Origin: Ehrlichia muris AS145
Lineage (GTDB): Bacteria; Pseudomonadota; Alphaproteobacteria; Rickettsiales; Anaplasmataceae
Direction of reading: 5' to 3'
Length of the DNA stretch: 64,000 nt
NCBI RefSeq assembly: GCF_000508225.1
Contig: NC_023063.1
Location: forward strand, 992,001-1,056,000
Part shown: piece after piece, positions 20,482-30,484 of the stretch
Layout: the number at the start of each line of letters is the position of its first letter
How positions within the stretch are numbered: the first letter of the stretch is position 1
Notes under the pieces: generated by a model
The model's database searches: none
Told to the model about the DNA's origin: nothing
What the model saw: the letters and a program-made list of their open reading frames with translations, nothing else
Made by a program: the position numbers and the translations under genes

Positions 20482-21174
20482 ATGCATGAAAGATCAAAGT
20501 TTGTTAATCAAGTTTTTACTTCAGTAGCTTCTCGTTACGATTTAATGAACGATATAATGAGCTTTGGTCTGCACAGACTATGGAAAGACAGAGTAATTCA
20601 GAACATTACCAGTGGTAGCTTACTTGATGTTGCCTCTGGTACTGGAGATATAGCTATAAAGGTAGCAAAAAACAAACGAAATGTAGATACAACAGTATGT
20701 GATATTAATCCTAAAATGTTAAATCATGGAAGAGACAATGCTATCAATGCAAACATATTAAATCTCAAATGGGTATGTGGTAATGCAGAACAACTACCAT
20801 TTTCAGACAATAGTTTCGAATATTATACAATTTCCTTTGGAATACGTAACGTTTCTTATAGACATCTTGCATTAAACGAAGCATATAGGGTTCTTAAGCA
20901 AGGAGGAAAATTTATATGTTTAGAATTTTCTCCCTTAAAAGAAAGTCATCCTCTTTACAAATTATATGACTTTTATTCATTCAATATTATCCCTAACATA
21001 GGACAAGTAGTAGCAAGAGATAAGACTGCATATCAATACTTAGTAGATAGTATAAGCAAATTTCCATATCAAGAAGACTTTGTACAAGAAATTGAAAACT
21101 CTAATTTTAGCCAAATAAAATATACTAATTTATGTTTTGGTATAGTTACATTATATACTGCTTGGAAAATATAA
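20482..21174 (+). CDS. ubiE: demethylmenaquinone/ubiquinone C-methyltransferase UbiE
   Basis: This SAM-dependent C-methyltransferase acts in ubiquinone (or menaquinone) synthesis. The 230-residue product has the family N-terminus (FTSVASRYDLMNDIMSFGLHRLWK), SAM motif LLDVASGTGDIAIKVAK, the UbiE signature YYTISFGIRNV and the C-terminal GIVTLYTAWKI. It starts 3 bases after hslU and probably shares its transcript. A decayed copy of its last bases is visible about 121 bp downstream. Confidence 0.95.
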   Translation: MHERSKFVNQVFTSVASRYDLMNDIMSFGLHRLWKDRVIQNITSGSLLDVASGTGDIAIKVAKNKRNVDTTVCDINPKMLNHGRDNAINANILNLKWVCGNAEQLPFSDNSFEYYTISFGIRNVSYRHLALNEAYRVLKQGGKFICLEFSPLKESHPLYKLYDFYSFNIIPNIGQVVARDKTAYQYLVDSISKFPYQEDFVQEIENSNFSQIKYTNLCFGIVTLYTAWKI

Positions 21175-21698
21175 CTAACCTCAACCAAAGTTTTCTTTAT
21201 AGATAATAGTTATCAAAAAGACATTATAACATCTAATTTCATTAAGCTAGGATAGCATAATCTATGTTTCTATATATATTGCTTGGAAAATTATAATTGA
21301 TCTTAATGTTAAAATTTTCCTTTACATACAATGTCAGCTTAACAACCATCATAGAATAATACTGTTTTCATGATCAATGTAAATCCACACAAACCTTATA
21401 CAACACACACTTGATACGTTCAAACAACAATATAGTAGTATATTAACTTATTATCACTATAAGTACTCATTATTCACACTTCTGAAATCTGTGAAAACTT
21501 ATTCAAAGTAGCAATATCATATAGATAGGTGCATACTAAACCCAACTAAACACTCACTAATAAAAATTCTCAACCTACACACCAATATTCAAGTTCGACA
21601 ATTTGATATACAAAAAACTTCCTTACACAGAGAAGCCTACGTAATCCAATACAACTGCCATAGTTGTCGACTACACATAATGCTACATATTCTATATA
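21175..21698. repeat. spacer with a decayed copy of the ubiE 3' end
   Basis: No gene is present. The ubiE end around 21160 (TATATACTGCTTGGAAAATA) recurs at about 21281 as TATATATTGCTTGGAAAATT, preceded by TCTATGTTTC, which matches TTTATGTTTTGG of the gene, and followed by a similar TTTTCTTTA/TTTTCCTTTA stretch. The spacing is 121 bp. This is one eroded unit of the gene-end type. The remainder up to metG shows nothing. Confidence 0.55.
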
Positions 21699-23246
21699 CT
21701 AGCAAGTATATATATATATATAGCCTACACAATCTTTGACAAAAATAGGTTCTGGTTTTGGTAAAGTTGTATTCACACCCACAGGTATAGAAAATTTACT
21801 AAAGTCACGATTACATTCTGGTAATCCAATTTGATCCAATATTTTGGATGATAACTTAGGCATTATAGGTTGTAACAGCAATCCTATACATTTAATATAT
21901 TCAAGCAATTTATATAATACTGCTTTCATAACTCTAGGATCACTCTTAGATAATTTCCATGGTGCTCTCACTGTAATATATTCATTAGCCGTAGAAGATA
22001 ATTGTTCTATAATATGTATCATTCCATTCAAGTTATAATGCATAACACAATCCCTAACTCTTCCAAGAATATCTTGATAATTTGGTAAAACTTCTTCATC
22101 ACGCAACAAATCATCACTTACTGTTGGTACAACTCCCCCACACTCTTTGTACAATAGAGAAATAGTCCTCTGTACAAGATTCCCTATATTATTTGCTAAA
22201 TCATAATTTATACAATTAATAAGACTACTTCTTTTAAAATCTCCATCGTTCCCTATTGGCATTTCTTTAATTAAAAAATATCTCAATTGATCAACTCCAA
22301 ATTCTTCTACCAAATCAAAAGGTTTTATAACATTACCTAACGATTTAGAGATTTTTTGTCCTTCATTAGTCCACCAACCATGAGTTAAGATTTTTTTAGG
22401 TAAAGGTAAGCCAGCTGCCATTAAAATAGCAGGCCAATACACAGCATGAAATCTCAATATATCTTTCCCAATAACTTGCAAAACAAAACTATTATCACCT
22501 GCCCAATAAGCTTGATAATCTTTATGGTTAATATCAGGGAACCCTAATACTGTCAGATAATTTGTTAAAGCATCAACCCATACATAAATTACATGTTTGT
22601 CATCATTTGGTACTTTTATTCCCCATAAAACATTCTGCCTTGATATAGAAAGATCTTTCAACCCTGATTTAACAAATGATATAACCTCATTATACCGATA
22701 CCTAGGAGTAACAAAATCAGGATTCTCTGCATAAAAACTTAACAATCTCTCTTGAAAATCTGACAGCTGAAAGAAATAGCTCGGCTCTTCTATCCATTCT
22801 ACCTCAGCCCCTGTAGGAGCTTTACCATCAATTAATTCTTTTTCTTGATAAAACGTTTCATCTCTTACTGCATACCAACCAGAATAACTACCTAGATATA
22901 TTGCCCCATTGTCACATAAACGCTGCCACAAAGCTATAACAGCTCTTTGATGTCTCACCTCTGTTGTACGAATAAAATCATCATAACTATAGTTCATAAC
23001 ATCAGCTAATTGTTTAAATACAGCACTCGTATTATCAGTGAAGTGTACCAATGACATATTACGTGCTCGGGCTGCTTTTTCTATTTTTTGTCCATGTTCA
23101 TCTGTTCCAGTTACAAATTTCACATTACACCCATCAAGACGCATAAACCGCGCTATAATATCACATATCAAAGTTGTATAAACATGACCTACATGTGGAA
23201 CATCATTAACATAATAAATAGGAGTAGTAATATATATATTCTTCAT
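21699..23246 (-). CDS. metG: methionyl-tRNA synthetase
   Basis: This class I synthetase charges tRNA-Met. The 515-residue protein has the HIGH-type motif in YYVNDVPHVGHVYTTL, the connective-peptide region, FVTGTDEHGQKIEKAA, the KMSKS motif as GQKISKSLGNVIKPFDL near residue 300, and a helical anticodon-binding domain (RAPWKLSK). It lacks the extra C-terminal tRNA-binding domain of E. coli MetG, as usual for this group. The last residues (YIYIYTC) are encoded by a (TA)n microsatellite at about 21706-21722, so slippage would alter the C-terminus. Confidence 0.96.
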   Translation of the reverse strand: MKNIYITTPIYYVNDVPHVGHVYTTLICDIIARFMRLDGCNVKFVTGTDEHGQKIEKAARARNMSLVHFTDNTSAVFKQLADVMNYSYDDFIRTTEVRHQRAVIALWQRLCDNGAIYLGSYSGWYAVRDETFYQEKELIDGKAPTGAEVEWIEEPSYFFQLSDFQERLLSFYAENPDFVTPRYRYNEVISFVKSGLKDLSISRQNVLWGIKVPNDDKHVIYVWVDALTNYLTVLGFPDINHKDYQAYWAGDNSFVLQVIGKDILRFHAVYWPAILMAAGLPLPKKILTHGWWTNEGQKISKSLGNVIKPFDLVEEFGVDQLRYFLIKEMPIGNDGDFKRSSLINCINYDLANNIGNLVQRTISLLYKECGGVVPTVSDDLLRDEEVLPNYQDILGRVRDCVMHYNLNGMIHIIEQLSSTANEYITVRAPWKLSKSDPRVMKAVLYKLLEYIKCIGLLLQPIMPKLSSKILDQIGLPECNRDFSKFSIPVGVNTTLPKPEPIFVKDCVGYIYIYTC

Positions 23247-23463
23247 AAATCAGCATTATTGTTATCTTGTCTATTAGCAATTTATCACATAATTTTAGTT
23301 ATATTAATTTAATATTTGCAAATACCACAAAAACATTACTTATAAAAACCATATATGGAATTATAACCCCTAACTAAATAATTCATGAACAATTTACACA
23401 CAAGTAACCTACGCGAAATTAACCACCACAAGATTATCTGATATCAGACTATTTAAGGAATGA

Positions 23464-24171
23464 CAGACATCATCCTATAAAAATTCATCATATAATAGAT
23501 ATCTATTTCATATAAACACCCTAAATATCTCTGCCTACTAGTAATTTACAACAATACCTAAATATCAATAACTATACTTATAAACATCAGTTATGGATAA
23601 CATCTCACATTATAGAACCAATACAATATTTTATAAAAAACAGACATCATCCTATAAAAACTCATCATATAATAGATATCTATTTCATATAAACACCCTA
23701 AATATCTCTGCCTACTAGTAATTTACAACAATACCTAAATATCAATAACTATACTTATAAACATCAGTTATGGATAACATCTCACATTATAGAATCAATA
23801 CAATATTTTATAAAAAACAGACATCATCCTATAAAAACTCATCATATAATAGATATCTATTTCATATAAACACCCTAAATATCTCTGCCTACTAGTAATT
23901 TACAACAATACCTAAATATCAATAACTATACTTATAAACATCAGTTATGGATAACATCTCACATTATAGAACCAATATAATATTTTATAAAAAACAGACA
24001 TCATCCTATAAAAACTCATCATATAATAGATATCTATTTCATATAAACACCCTAAATATCTCTGCCTACTAGTAATTTACAACAATACCTAAATATCAAT
24101 AACTATACTTATAAACATCAGTTATGGATAACATCTCACATTATAGAACCAATATAATATTTTATAAAAAA
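23464..24171. repeat. 177-bp tandem array, four copies
   Basis: CAGACATCATCCTATAAAAA (last bases vary) starts at 23464, 23641, 23818 and 23995, and CAGACATCA recurs at 24172 before the sequence diverges. The period is exactly 177 bp and the copies are nearly identical. The array fills the spacer between the divergent metG and lysC genes and touches neither coding region, so it may alter promoter distance. Confidence 0.97.
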
Positions 24172-24403
24172 CAGACATCAGAATTGATTATACTCCTTAA
24201 AGCAATATGTAACATAACCATACAAGATCATAGATTATGACACTCCAAACAAAATTCAGTTTTTATATAAAATCCTTTTTATAATATTGTTCTATAATAT
24301 TCACCACACAACAAAGAATTTAACTACATTAATACAAACTTTGCAAAATATAAAAAATCACTTATCATGTAAGATGATAGTCATACATTTCTAGCACACA
24401 ATA

Positions 24404-25657
24404 ATGAAGAGGACTTTAGTAAAAAAATTTGGAGGAACTTCCTTACAAGACATAAAGTGTATTAATCGAGTTGCAGAAATAATAAAACAAGATGTTAACA
24501 ATAATTACAAAGTAGTTGTAGTAGTATCAGCTATGGGGAAATTTACTGATAACATCATTTCACAAATTAAACAAATCTCTGATGTAAAATCCCAATCTGA
24601 ATGTTCCGAATATGACCTAATTATTTCTTCAGGAGAACAAATATCATGCGGACTATTATCATTAGCTCTTCAAAAAATAGGAGTCAATGCACAATCATGG
24701 CTAGGATGGCAACTACCAATAGTAACAACTGAAGATCACACTAAAGCAAGAATCATAGATATCAACACACGCTCATTACAGGATTCTCTATCTAATAATG
24801 ACGTTGCTATTGTTGCTGGATTTCAAGGGATGCACAAAAACAACAGAGTCACAACTTTAGGTAGAGGAGGATCTGATACCTCAGCTGTAGCAATTGCAGC
24901 AGCATTAGGTATAGATCTATGCTATATCTATACAGATGTAAATGGAATATATACAGCAGATCCCAATGTAGTACCAAAAGCACGTAAGTTAGATTACATT
25001 ACATACGATGAAATGATAGAAATGTCCTCTCTTGGAGCCAAAGTATTACAAGTACGCTCAGTAGAGATAGCAATGAAATATAATATAAAATTGTGCATAC
25101 TATCTACTTTCAATCCCGGAAAGGGAACAATATTATGTAAAAAAGGAGAACTACATATGGAAAGCCAATTAATTACTGGGATCACATGTAACAATAAGAC
25201 AGCAAGTGTTACATTAAAAGAGGTAAAAACACTATCTGGAATTACCACTGTATTTAACGCAATAGCAGAAAAAAACATTAACGTTGACATGATCATCCAA
25301 AATATGAATGACAATAATGCAAATGACATTACTTTTACAATTTCAGAAGAGGATTTGCCAACAACAACAACATTCTTAACAGAGATTCAAACTGAGCTTA
25401 TGTACCAGAATTTAATAATCAATTCTGAAGTTGCAAAGATCTCTATTATTGGAGTAGGCATGATTTCTCACGCTGGAGTAGCTTATAAGATGTTTCATAC
25501 ATTAACATCTAATAATATAAAAATACTGGCAGTTACTACTTCAGAAATAAAAATCAGCGTTCTAATATGGAGAAAAGACAGTCAACTTGCTACAGTAGCT
25601 CTACATTCCACTTTTGGACTTGATAGCACAAAATCAGATCCACATGCAATAAGTTAA
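24404..25657 (+). CDS. lysC: aspartokinase
   Basis: The enzyme phosphorylates aspartate, the first step towards lysine/diaminopimelate and threonine-family amino acids. The 417-residue product has the kinase N-terminus (VKKFGGTSLQDI), the SSGEQISCGLLSLAL segment, LGRGGSDTSAVAIAAAL near residue 155 and YTDVNGIYTADP near 180. Two C-terminal ACT domains follow (from about residue 265), usual for feedback control by lysine or threonine. The length is normal for the LysC class. It stands alone; DAP synthesis is its likely role in this lineage. Confidence 0.94.
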   Translation: MKRTLVKKFGGTSLQDIKCINRVAEIIKQDVNNNYKVVVVVSAMGKFTDNIISQIKQISDVKSQSECSEYDLIISSGEQISCGLLSLALQKIGVNAQSWLGWQLPIVTTEDHTKARIIDINTRSLQDSLSNNDVAIVAGFQGMHKNNRVTTLGRGGSDTSAVAIAAALGIDLCYIYTDVNGIYTADPNVVPKARKLDYITYDEMIEMSSLGAKVLQVRSVEIAMKYNIKLCILSTFNPGKGTILCKKGELHMESQLITGITCNNKTASVTLKEVKTLSGITTVFNAIAEKNINVDMIIQNMNDNNANDITFTISEEDLPTTTTFLTEIQTELMYQNLIINSEVAKISIIGVGMISHAGVAYKMFHTLTSNNIKILAVTTSEIKISVLIWRKDSQLATVALHSTFGLDSTKSDPHAIS

Positions 25658-26208
25658 CCTAAGATAGTCCACTATTTCAACAAGTTTAACGTAATACATA
25701 AATTAAAGTAATATAATTTTTAAGACATAGTTACCTATAGAATTAAATGACCACAAACACAACATTTGCAATTTTTTAAACTCTTTTAAATCTTGATACA
25801 ACAAGCTCAGTTTGAATAATAATCTTATTATATAGAACTCCTATATAATGATGATAAACATTAATCTTAAAAGACATTTTTAGATTTTAGTCAATTATTT
25901 TACTTTTCTTAATATTTACCTCAACAATAAACTAACTTTCTACTATAAGAAAAAAATAATTCTTGAGATTATCTTATATTACAACACTTTTTAATAAATA
26001 CAACATATACACTAAAAATCGCTGAATCTAATACTTTGTAGAGAAATCTGAAAAATACTGATCAATACAATGACAGATAGATTTGCAAGTACTGTAGCTT
26101 TTAGTTATAATTAACTTTATTAAGGTTATACTTCTTAAAAAGTAGTATAAAATTGTTGCATTTTGAGCATTAAAATGATAAGCAATTAATTATTAATAGT
26201 GTAGCATT
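25658..26208. other. intergenic, no gene seen
   Basis: A 551-bp AT-rich spacer between lysC and the coxB leader. It should carry the promoter of the oxidase operon, but no strong -35/-10 pair, exact repeat or RNA gene was recognised. Confidence 0.5.
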
Positions 26209-26282
26209 ATGTTAAGATTTCTGGTTTTTTTTTCTGTATATTTAATCCTTTTAGTACATTTGCAGCACCTGTACAGTGGCAG
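26209..26282 (+). other. coxB: coxB signal-peptide leader, out of frame at a T9 tract
   Basis: An ATG at 26209 opens a typical signal-peptide frame (MLRFLVFF) that in the zero frame stops after 34 codons, at about 26313. Moving to the -1 frame after the T9 run (26225-26233) gives CIFNPFSTFAA then PVQWQ, joining the coxB frame without a stop. The -1 frame has no usable start codon of its own between the tract and the ATG at 26283. This suggests a one-base loss, a sequencing error, or slippage on the T tract. Confidence 0.75.
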
Positions 26283-26981
26283 ATGGGATTTCAGACTCCA
26301 GCAACAGAAATAATGGAATCGATTATAAGATCCCATAACTTTGTTATGTTTGTTATGTCAGTAGTAGCAGTTATTGTTTTTGCTGTAATGACATATGCAC
26401 TCATAAAGTTTAGGAAAAGATCAGGAGACAAAATTGTCTTTAACACTAAGAATTCTCATAACGCAGTTTTAGAAATATTGTGGACATTAATTCCTTTAGT
26501 AATCGTAGGATTTTTAACTATAAGTAATGTCAAATTAATTAGACATGAGCAGAAAATTCCCAATGTAGAAATGACATTAAAAGCAATCGGATATCAGTGG
26601 TATTGGGGATACGTATATCCAGATTATAAAAATTTTGCTTTTGATAGTTATATGAAAGCAACAGATAGTTTGGAAAGTCAAGATCTGCGTTTACTTGAAG
26701 TAGATAACAGAATAGTAGTACCCATAAATACAAATATTCTGTTACAAGTTACAAGTGCAGACGTAATACATAGTTGGGCAGTACCAGCCTTAGGAGTAAA
26801 AATTGATGCAGTACCAGGCAGACTAAATGAAGCATGGTTTAATATCAAAACTCCAGGAATATATTATGGACAGTGTTCAGAACTTTGCGGCAGGCTACAT
26901 GGATTTATGCCAATAGTGATAGTTGCTGTTGAAAAAGAACAATTTAATGAATGGATACAAGAAAAGACACTTGAATTATAG
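26283..26981 (+). CDS. coxB: cytochrome c oxidase subunit II
   Basis: Subunit II of the aa3-type oxidase accepts electrons from cytochrome c through the binuclear CuA centre. From this ATG the product is 232 residues. It has two transmembrane helices (about 18-42 and 58-80), the aromatic WYWGYVYPDY region, and the CuA ligands in SADVIHSWAVPALGVK and YYGQCSELCGRLHGFMP. The mature domain is intact. The usual signal peptide is missing from this frame and is found upstream in another frame (26209-26282). ctaD follows 8 bases later. Confidence 0.95.
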   Translation: MGFQTPATEIMESIIRSHNFVMFVMSVVAVIVFAVMTYALIKFRKRSGDKIVFNTKNSHNAVLEILWTLIPLVIVGFLTISNVKLIRHEQKIPNVEMTLKAIGYQWYWGYVYPDYKNFAFDSYMKATDSLESQDLRLLEVDNRIVVPINTNILLQVTSADVIHSWAVPALGVKIDAVPGRLNEAWFNIKTPGIYYGQCSELCGRLHGFMPIVIVAVEKEQFNEWIQEKTLEL

Positions 26982-26989
26982 AGGTATGA

Positions 26990-28546
26990 ATGAATAGTGA
27001 ACATATACCACAAGGAATAAAACGTTGGTTATTCTCAACAAATCACAAAGATATAGGCACACTATATATTATTTTTTCCATTATTGGGGGACTTGTAGGG
27101 GGTATATTATCTCTCGTATTGAGATTACAACTCGCACATATTAACGTGCTAAACGATAATTATCAGTTATACAATGTTATCGTCACAGGTCATGCATTAA
27201 TTATGGTATTTTTCATGATCATGCCAGCTTTAACTGGAGGATTTGGTAACTGGTTTGTACCATTGCTTATAGGAGCTCCAGATATGGCATTTCCACGTCT
27301 TAACAATGTAAGCTTTTGGCTATTAGTTGCCTCATTAATTCTATTATGTACATCTGTATTGATAGGAGAAGGTGCAGGAACAGGATGGACACTATACCCT
27401 CCATTATCATATATAGGATCTCATCCAAGTGCTTCTGTAGACATAGCAATATTTGCTCTGCATGTTGCTGGAGCTTCATCAATTGTAGGGGCTATAAATT
27501 TTATCGTCACAATATTTAACATGCGAGCTCATGGTATGACATTATTAAAGATGCCACTATTTGTTTGGACTATATTATTAACATCTTTTATGTTAATAGT
27601 TACACTCCCAGTTTTAGGGGGAGCAATAACAATGTTATTAACAGACAGAAACTTTGGTACAAGCTTTTTTGACCCTGCTGGTGGAGGTGATCCTTTACTA
27701 TTTCAACATTTATTTTGGTTCTTCGGACATCCTGAAGTATATGTTATTATATTTCCTGCATTTGGAATAATAAGTCAAATCGTATCTACTTTCTCTCATA
27801 AAGCAGTTTTTGGATATTTAGGCATGGTACTAGCACTAGTTGGCATTGCAGCAGTAGGTGGAGTAGTATGGGCACATCACATGTTTACTGTCGGTTTAAG
27901 TGCAGAAATTATGACATACTTCAGCGTTACCACGATGCTGATAGGTGTGCTAACAGGAGTCAAGGTATTTAGTTGGATCGCAACTATGTGGGGAGGACAG
28001 ATAGAATTTAAAACTCCCATGCTATTTTCAATCGGGTTTATTTTTGTATTTGTAGTAGGTGGAATTACTGGTATTGTAATTTCACATGGTGGTATTGATA
28101 AAGCATTACACGATACATATTATGTAGTTGCACATTTCCATTATGTAATGTCAATTGCTGCATTATTTGCAGCTTTTGCTGGCTTCTATTACTGGATAGG
28201 CAAAATGTCCGGCAAGCAATATAATGAACGCCTTGGTAAGGTACATTTCTGGTTAACTTTCATTGGAACCAACATTACATTTTTACCTCAACACTTTTTA
28301 GGCATAGCAGGAATGCCAAGACGTATACCAGATTACCCAGATGCTTTTATTCCATGGAATTACATATCATCAGCAGGAGCATTTTTATCGTTTATATCAG
28401 CTTTATTCTTCGTTTACATAGTCATTGCAACATTAAGAAGTGGAAAAAAATGTCCTAATAATCCATGGGGAGGAGATACACTAGAATGGACAATACCATC
28501 ACCAGCACCTTTCCATACCTTTGAAGAAATACCAAAGGTTGATTAA
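26990..28546 (+). CDS. ctaD: cytochrome c oxidase subunit I
   Basis: This is the catalytic haem-copper subunit, with twelve transmembrane helices in 518 residues. The haem a ligand lies in [15 protein letters not shown]. The CuB ligands lie in [15 protein letters not shown] (with the cross-linked His-Tyr) and [10 protein letters not shown]. The haem ligands are in [12 protein letters not shown]. The C-terminal [20 protein letters not shown] segment is conserved. It is complete and lies between coxB and ctaB. Subunit III is not in the cluster. Confidence 0.98.
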   Translation: MNSEHIPQGIKRWLFSTNHKDIGTLYIIFSIIGGLVGGILSLVLRLQLAHINVLNDNYQLYNVIVTGHALIMVFFMIMPALTGGFGNWFVPLLIGAPDMAFPRLNNVSFWLLVASLILLCTSVLIGEGAGTGWTLYPPLSYIGSHPSASVDIAIFALHVAGASSIVGAINFIVTIFNMRAHGMTLLKMPLFVWTILLTSFMLIVTLPVLGGAITMLLTDRNFGTSFFDPAGGGDPLLFQHLFWFFGHPEVYVIIFPAFGIISQIVSTFSHKAVFGYLGMVLALVGIAAVGGVVWAHHMFTVGLSAEIMTYFSVTTMLIGVLTGVKVFSWIATMWGGQIEFKTPMLFSIGFIFVFVVGGITGIVISHGGIDKALHDTYYVVAHFHYVMSIAALFAAFAGFYYWIGKMSGKQYNERLGKVHFWLTFIGTNITFLPQHFLGIAGMPRRIPDYPDAFIPWNYISSAGAFLSFISALFFVYIVIATLRSGKKCPNNPWGGDTLEWTIPSPAPFHTFEEIPKVD

Positions 28547-28548
28547 AT

Positions 28549-29436
28549 ATGAACTCTAACTGTGAAAATGTTAAACTGCAGATTATAAGTGAAATGTCAG
28601 ATTATTGGGATCTACTAAAGCCAAAAATCATGTATTTGGTAGTTCTCACAGGAATTACAGGAATGTTCATTGCTCCAGGAAACATTCATCCTTTTATTGC
28701 TGTTATTAGTGCATTATGCATAGCACTAGGATCTGGTGCCGCAGGAGCAATAAACATGTGGTATGATAGTGATATAGATGCATTAATGGAGCGGACTAAA
28801 AATCGTCCTATACCTTCTGGAAGGATTACGAGATCTAGTGCAATTGAGTTAGGGTTAGTATTATCCATTATCTCTGTAACAGTAATGATGATCGCTGTTA
28901 ATTATACATCAGGAATATTACTAGCCATCAGCATAGCATTCTATACATTAGTATATACAATGTATCTTAAAAGAAGAACATCGCAAAATATAGTCATAGG
29001 AGGAATTGCAGGAGCACTTCCTCCAATCATTGGATGGACTTCTGTAACTAGCTCTATTTCTATAGAAAGTTTAATACTATTCCTAATTATATTCATGTGG
29101 ACTCCTCCACACTTTTGGGCATTATCCTTACTAAATTACCAGGAATATGAAAAAGCTAAAATACCAATGCTACCTGTAACACACGGAATATTCGTTACTA
29201 AAGTTCATATAGTCATATATAGTATCATATTATTTATTGTAACACTATTACCTGGAATATTTTTAAAGGACTACTTATTATATGAAACTTGCGCAATACC
29301 ACTTGGTATTACATTTGTATTTCACGCTTTTAAAGTACTGACTTCAACCAACCATTATAAGTATAAAGCAATGTTTACTTACTCTATTGCTTACCTGTTT
29401 ATTTTATTTATATGTATTATTCTTTCTAGTTTTTAG
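28549..29436 (+). CDS. ctaB: protohaem IX farnesyltransferase (haem O synthase)
   Basis: This inner-membrane prenyltransferase converts haem B to haem O, the precursor of the haem A used by the neighbouring oxidase. The 295-residue protein has about eight or nine hydrophobic helices. The polyprenyl-binding motif is NMWYDSDIDALMERTKNRP near residue 65, and the second conserved stretch MWTPPHFWALSL near 185. It begins 2 bases after the ctaD stop, completing a coxB-ctaD-ctaB operon. Confidence 0.96.
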   Translation: MNSNCENVKLQIISEMSDYWDLLKPKIMYLVVLTGITGMFIAPGNIHPFIAVISALCIALGSGAAGAINMWYDSDIDALMERTKNRPIPSGRITRSSAIELGLVLSIISVTVMMIAVNYTSGILLAISIAFYTLVYTMYLKRRTSQNIVIGGIAGALPPIIGWTSVTSSISIESLILFLIIFMWTPPHFWALSLLNYQEYEKAKIPMLPVTHGIFVTKVHIVIYSIILFIVTLLPGIFLKDYLLYETCAIPLGITFVFHAFKVLTSTNHYKYKAMFTYSIAYLFILFICIILSSF

Positions 29437-29437
29437 C

Positions 29438-29468
29438 ATTTCTAAATTTCAATAGAGGTATTAGAAAT
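29438..29468. terminator. 8-bp inverted repeat between convergent ctaB and bamD
   Basis: ATTTCTAA (29438-29445) and TTAGAAAT (29461-29468) form a perfect 8-bp stem with a 15-base loop, right after the ctaB stop. No clear T run follows on either strand, so it could be a weak terminator or an RNA-end stabiliser. Confidence 0.3.
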
Positions 29469-29533
29469 AATCATACAAAAATCATTTATTAAATCTCTAG
29501 CTATAAGCAATTGGAAACTAGTCTTTTGTATAT

Positions 29534-30304
29534 TTATTGACTGTCAACTTTACTTGCTTGCAAAGGTTCTTTATACCAACCAGTATCCATACAACACTCT
29601 TTAAGCAATGACATATATCTTGCATATGCAGCAACATCTCCTAAGGCTAAATATGCTTCACTAATTCTATACAAGCTCTCTGAATAATATTTTGTCTCCT
29701 TATATTTATTCAATATTGTACTGAACCTTTTAATGGCAGCAACATACTCACCACGTTGCAAATAAAATTTACCTACTGAAAATTCCTTACCAGCAACATG
29801 CTGGTGAACAAGTTCTAATCTTTTCATAACCTCTTCTAAATACACAGAACTAGGAAAGAGATGTATGAACTCATTTAATAGCTCTAAAACTTTATGCACA
29901 CTACTTTGATCACGATCTATATCACTAATCTGCATATAATTTGCCATTATTCTCAAATAATAAGCAAAATCTATATCTTTGCTATCAGGGTAAAGTTGAA
30001 TATAATCATCAGCATAGATCTCAGCACGAGAATAATCACCAAGTTCATAATTCAAAAATGACATCATAAGGCGAGCCTTAATCGCAACAGGAGAAAACGG
30101 ATAAAGATTATCGATTTCTTCAAGATCTTTTACTGCACTTTTATACTCCTTAGCACTAGATTTTCTTAAGGCACTCTCATATATTTCATCTGCTGTTCGA
30201 TCCCCCACAAACTTTTCTCCCTTTTTTACAAAAGAGCAACTTACCATCAAAAAACAACAGCATAACAAATAAATAGTATTCCTAATAACTTTAGAGTTAT
30301 GCAT
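29534..30304 (-). CDS. bamD: outer membrane assembly lipoprotein BamD
   Basis: BamD is the essential lipoprotein of the BAM complex that inserts beta-barrel proteins. The 256-residue product has a lipoprotein signal with lipobox LMVSC (lipidated Cys at about residue 23). It continues with ADEIYESALRKSSAKEYKSAVKDLEEIDNLYPFS and TPR-type repeats (DYSRAEIYADDYIQLYPDSKDIDFAYYLRIM, YVAAIKRFSTILNKYKETKYYSESLYRISEAY), as in the BamD/YfiO family. It is convergent with ctaB and divergent from purD. Confidence 0.93.
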   Translation of the reverse strand: MHNSKVIRNTIYLLCCCFLMVSCSFVKKGEKFVGDRTADEIYESALRKSSAKEYKSAVKDLEEIDNLYPFSPVAIKARLMMSFLNYELGDYSRAEIYADDYIQLYPDSKDIDFAYYLRIMANYMQISDIDRDQSSVHKVLELLNEFIHLFPSSVYLEEVMKRLELVHQHVAGKEFSVGKFYLQRGEYVAAIKRFSTILNKYKETKYYSESLYRISEAYLALGDVAAYARYMSLLKECCMDTGWYKEPLQASKVDSQ

Positions 30305-30484
30305 ATTTTATCACCTGTAAATATAAACTTGTAAATTATGAAATACTTTATTGAAACATAAAGATGTATCACAGACAAGCAATTTTTACGAATGCACTCA
30401 TACATTTAAGTAGCAAAGCATATAATTTATTGACAACTACCATATTGATACTAGAATGCATAAGTAATAAGATTCAAATAAAGC

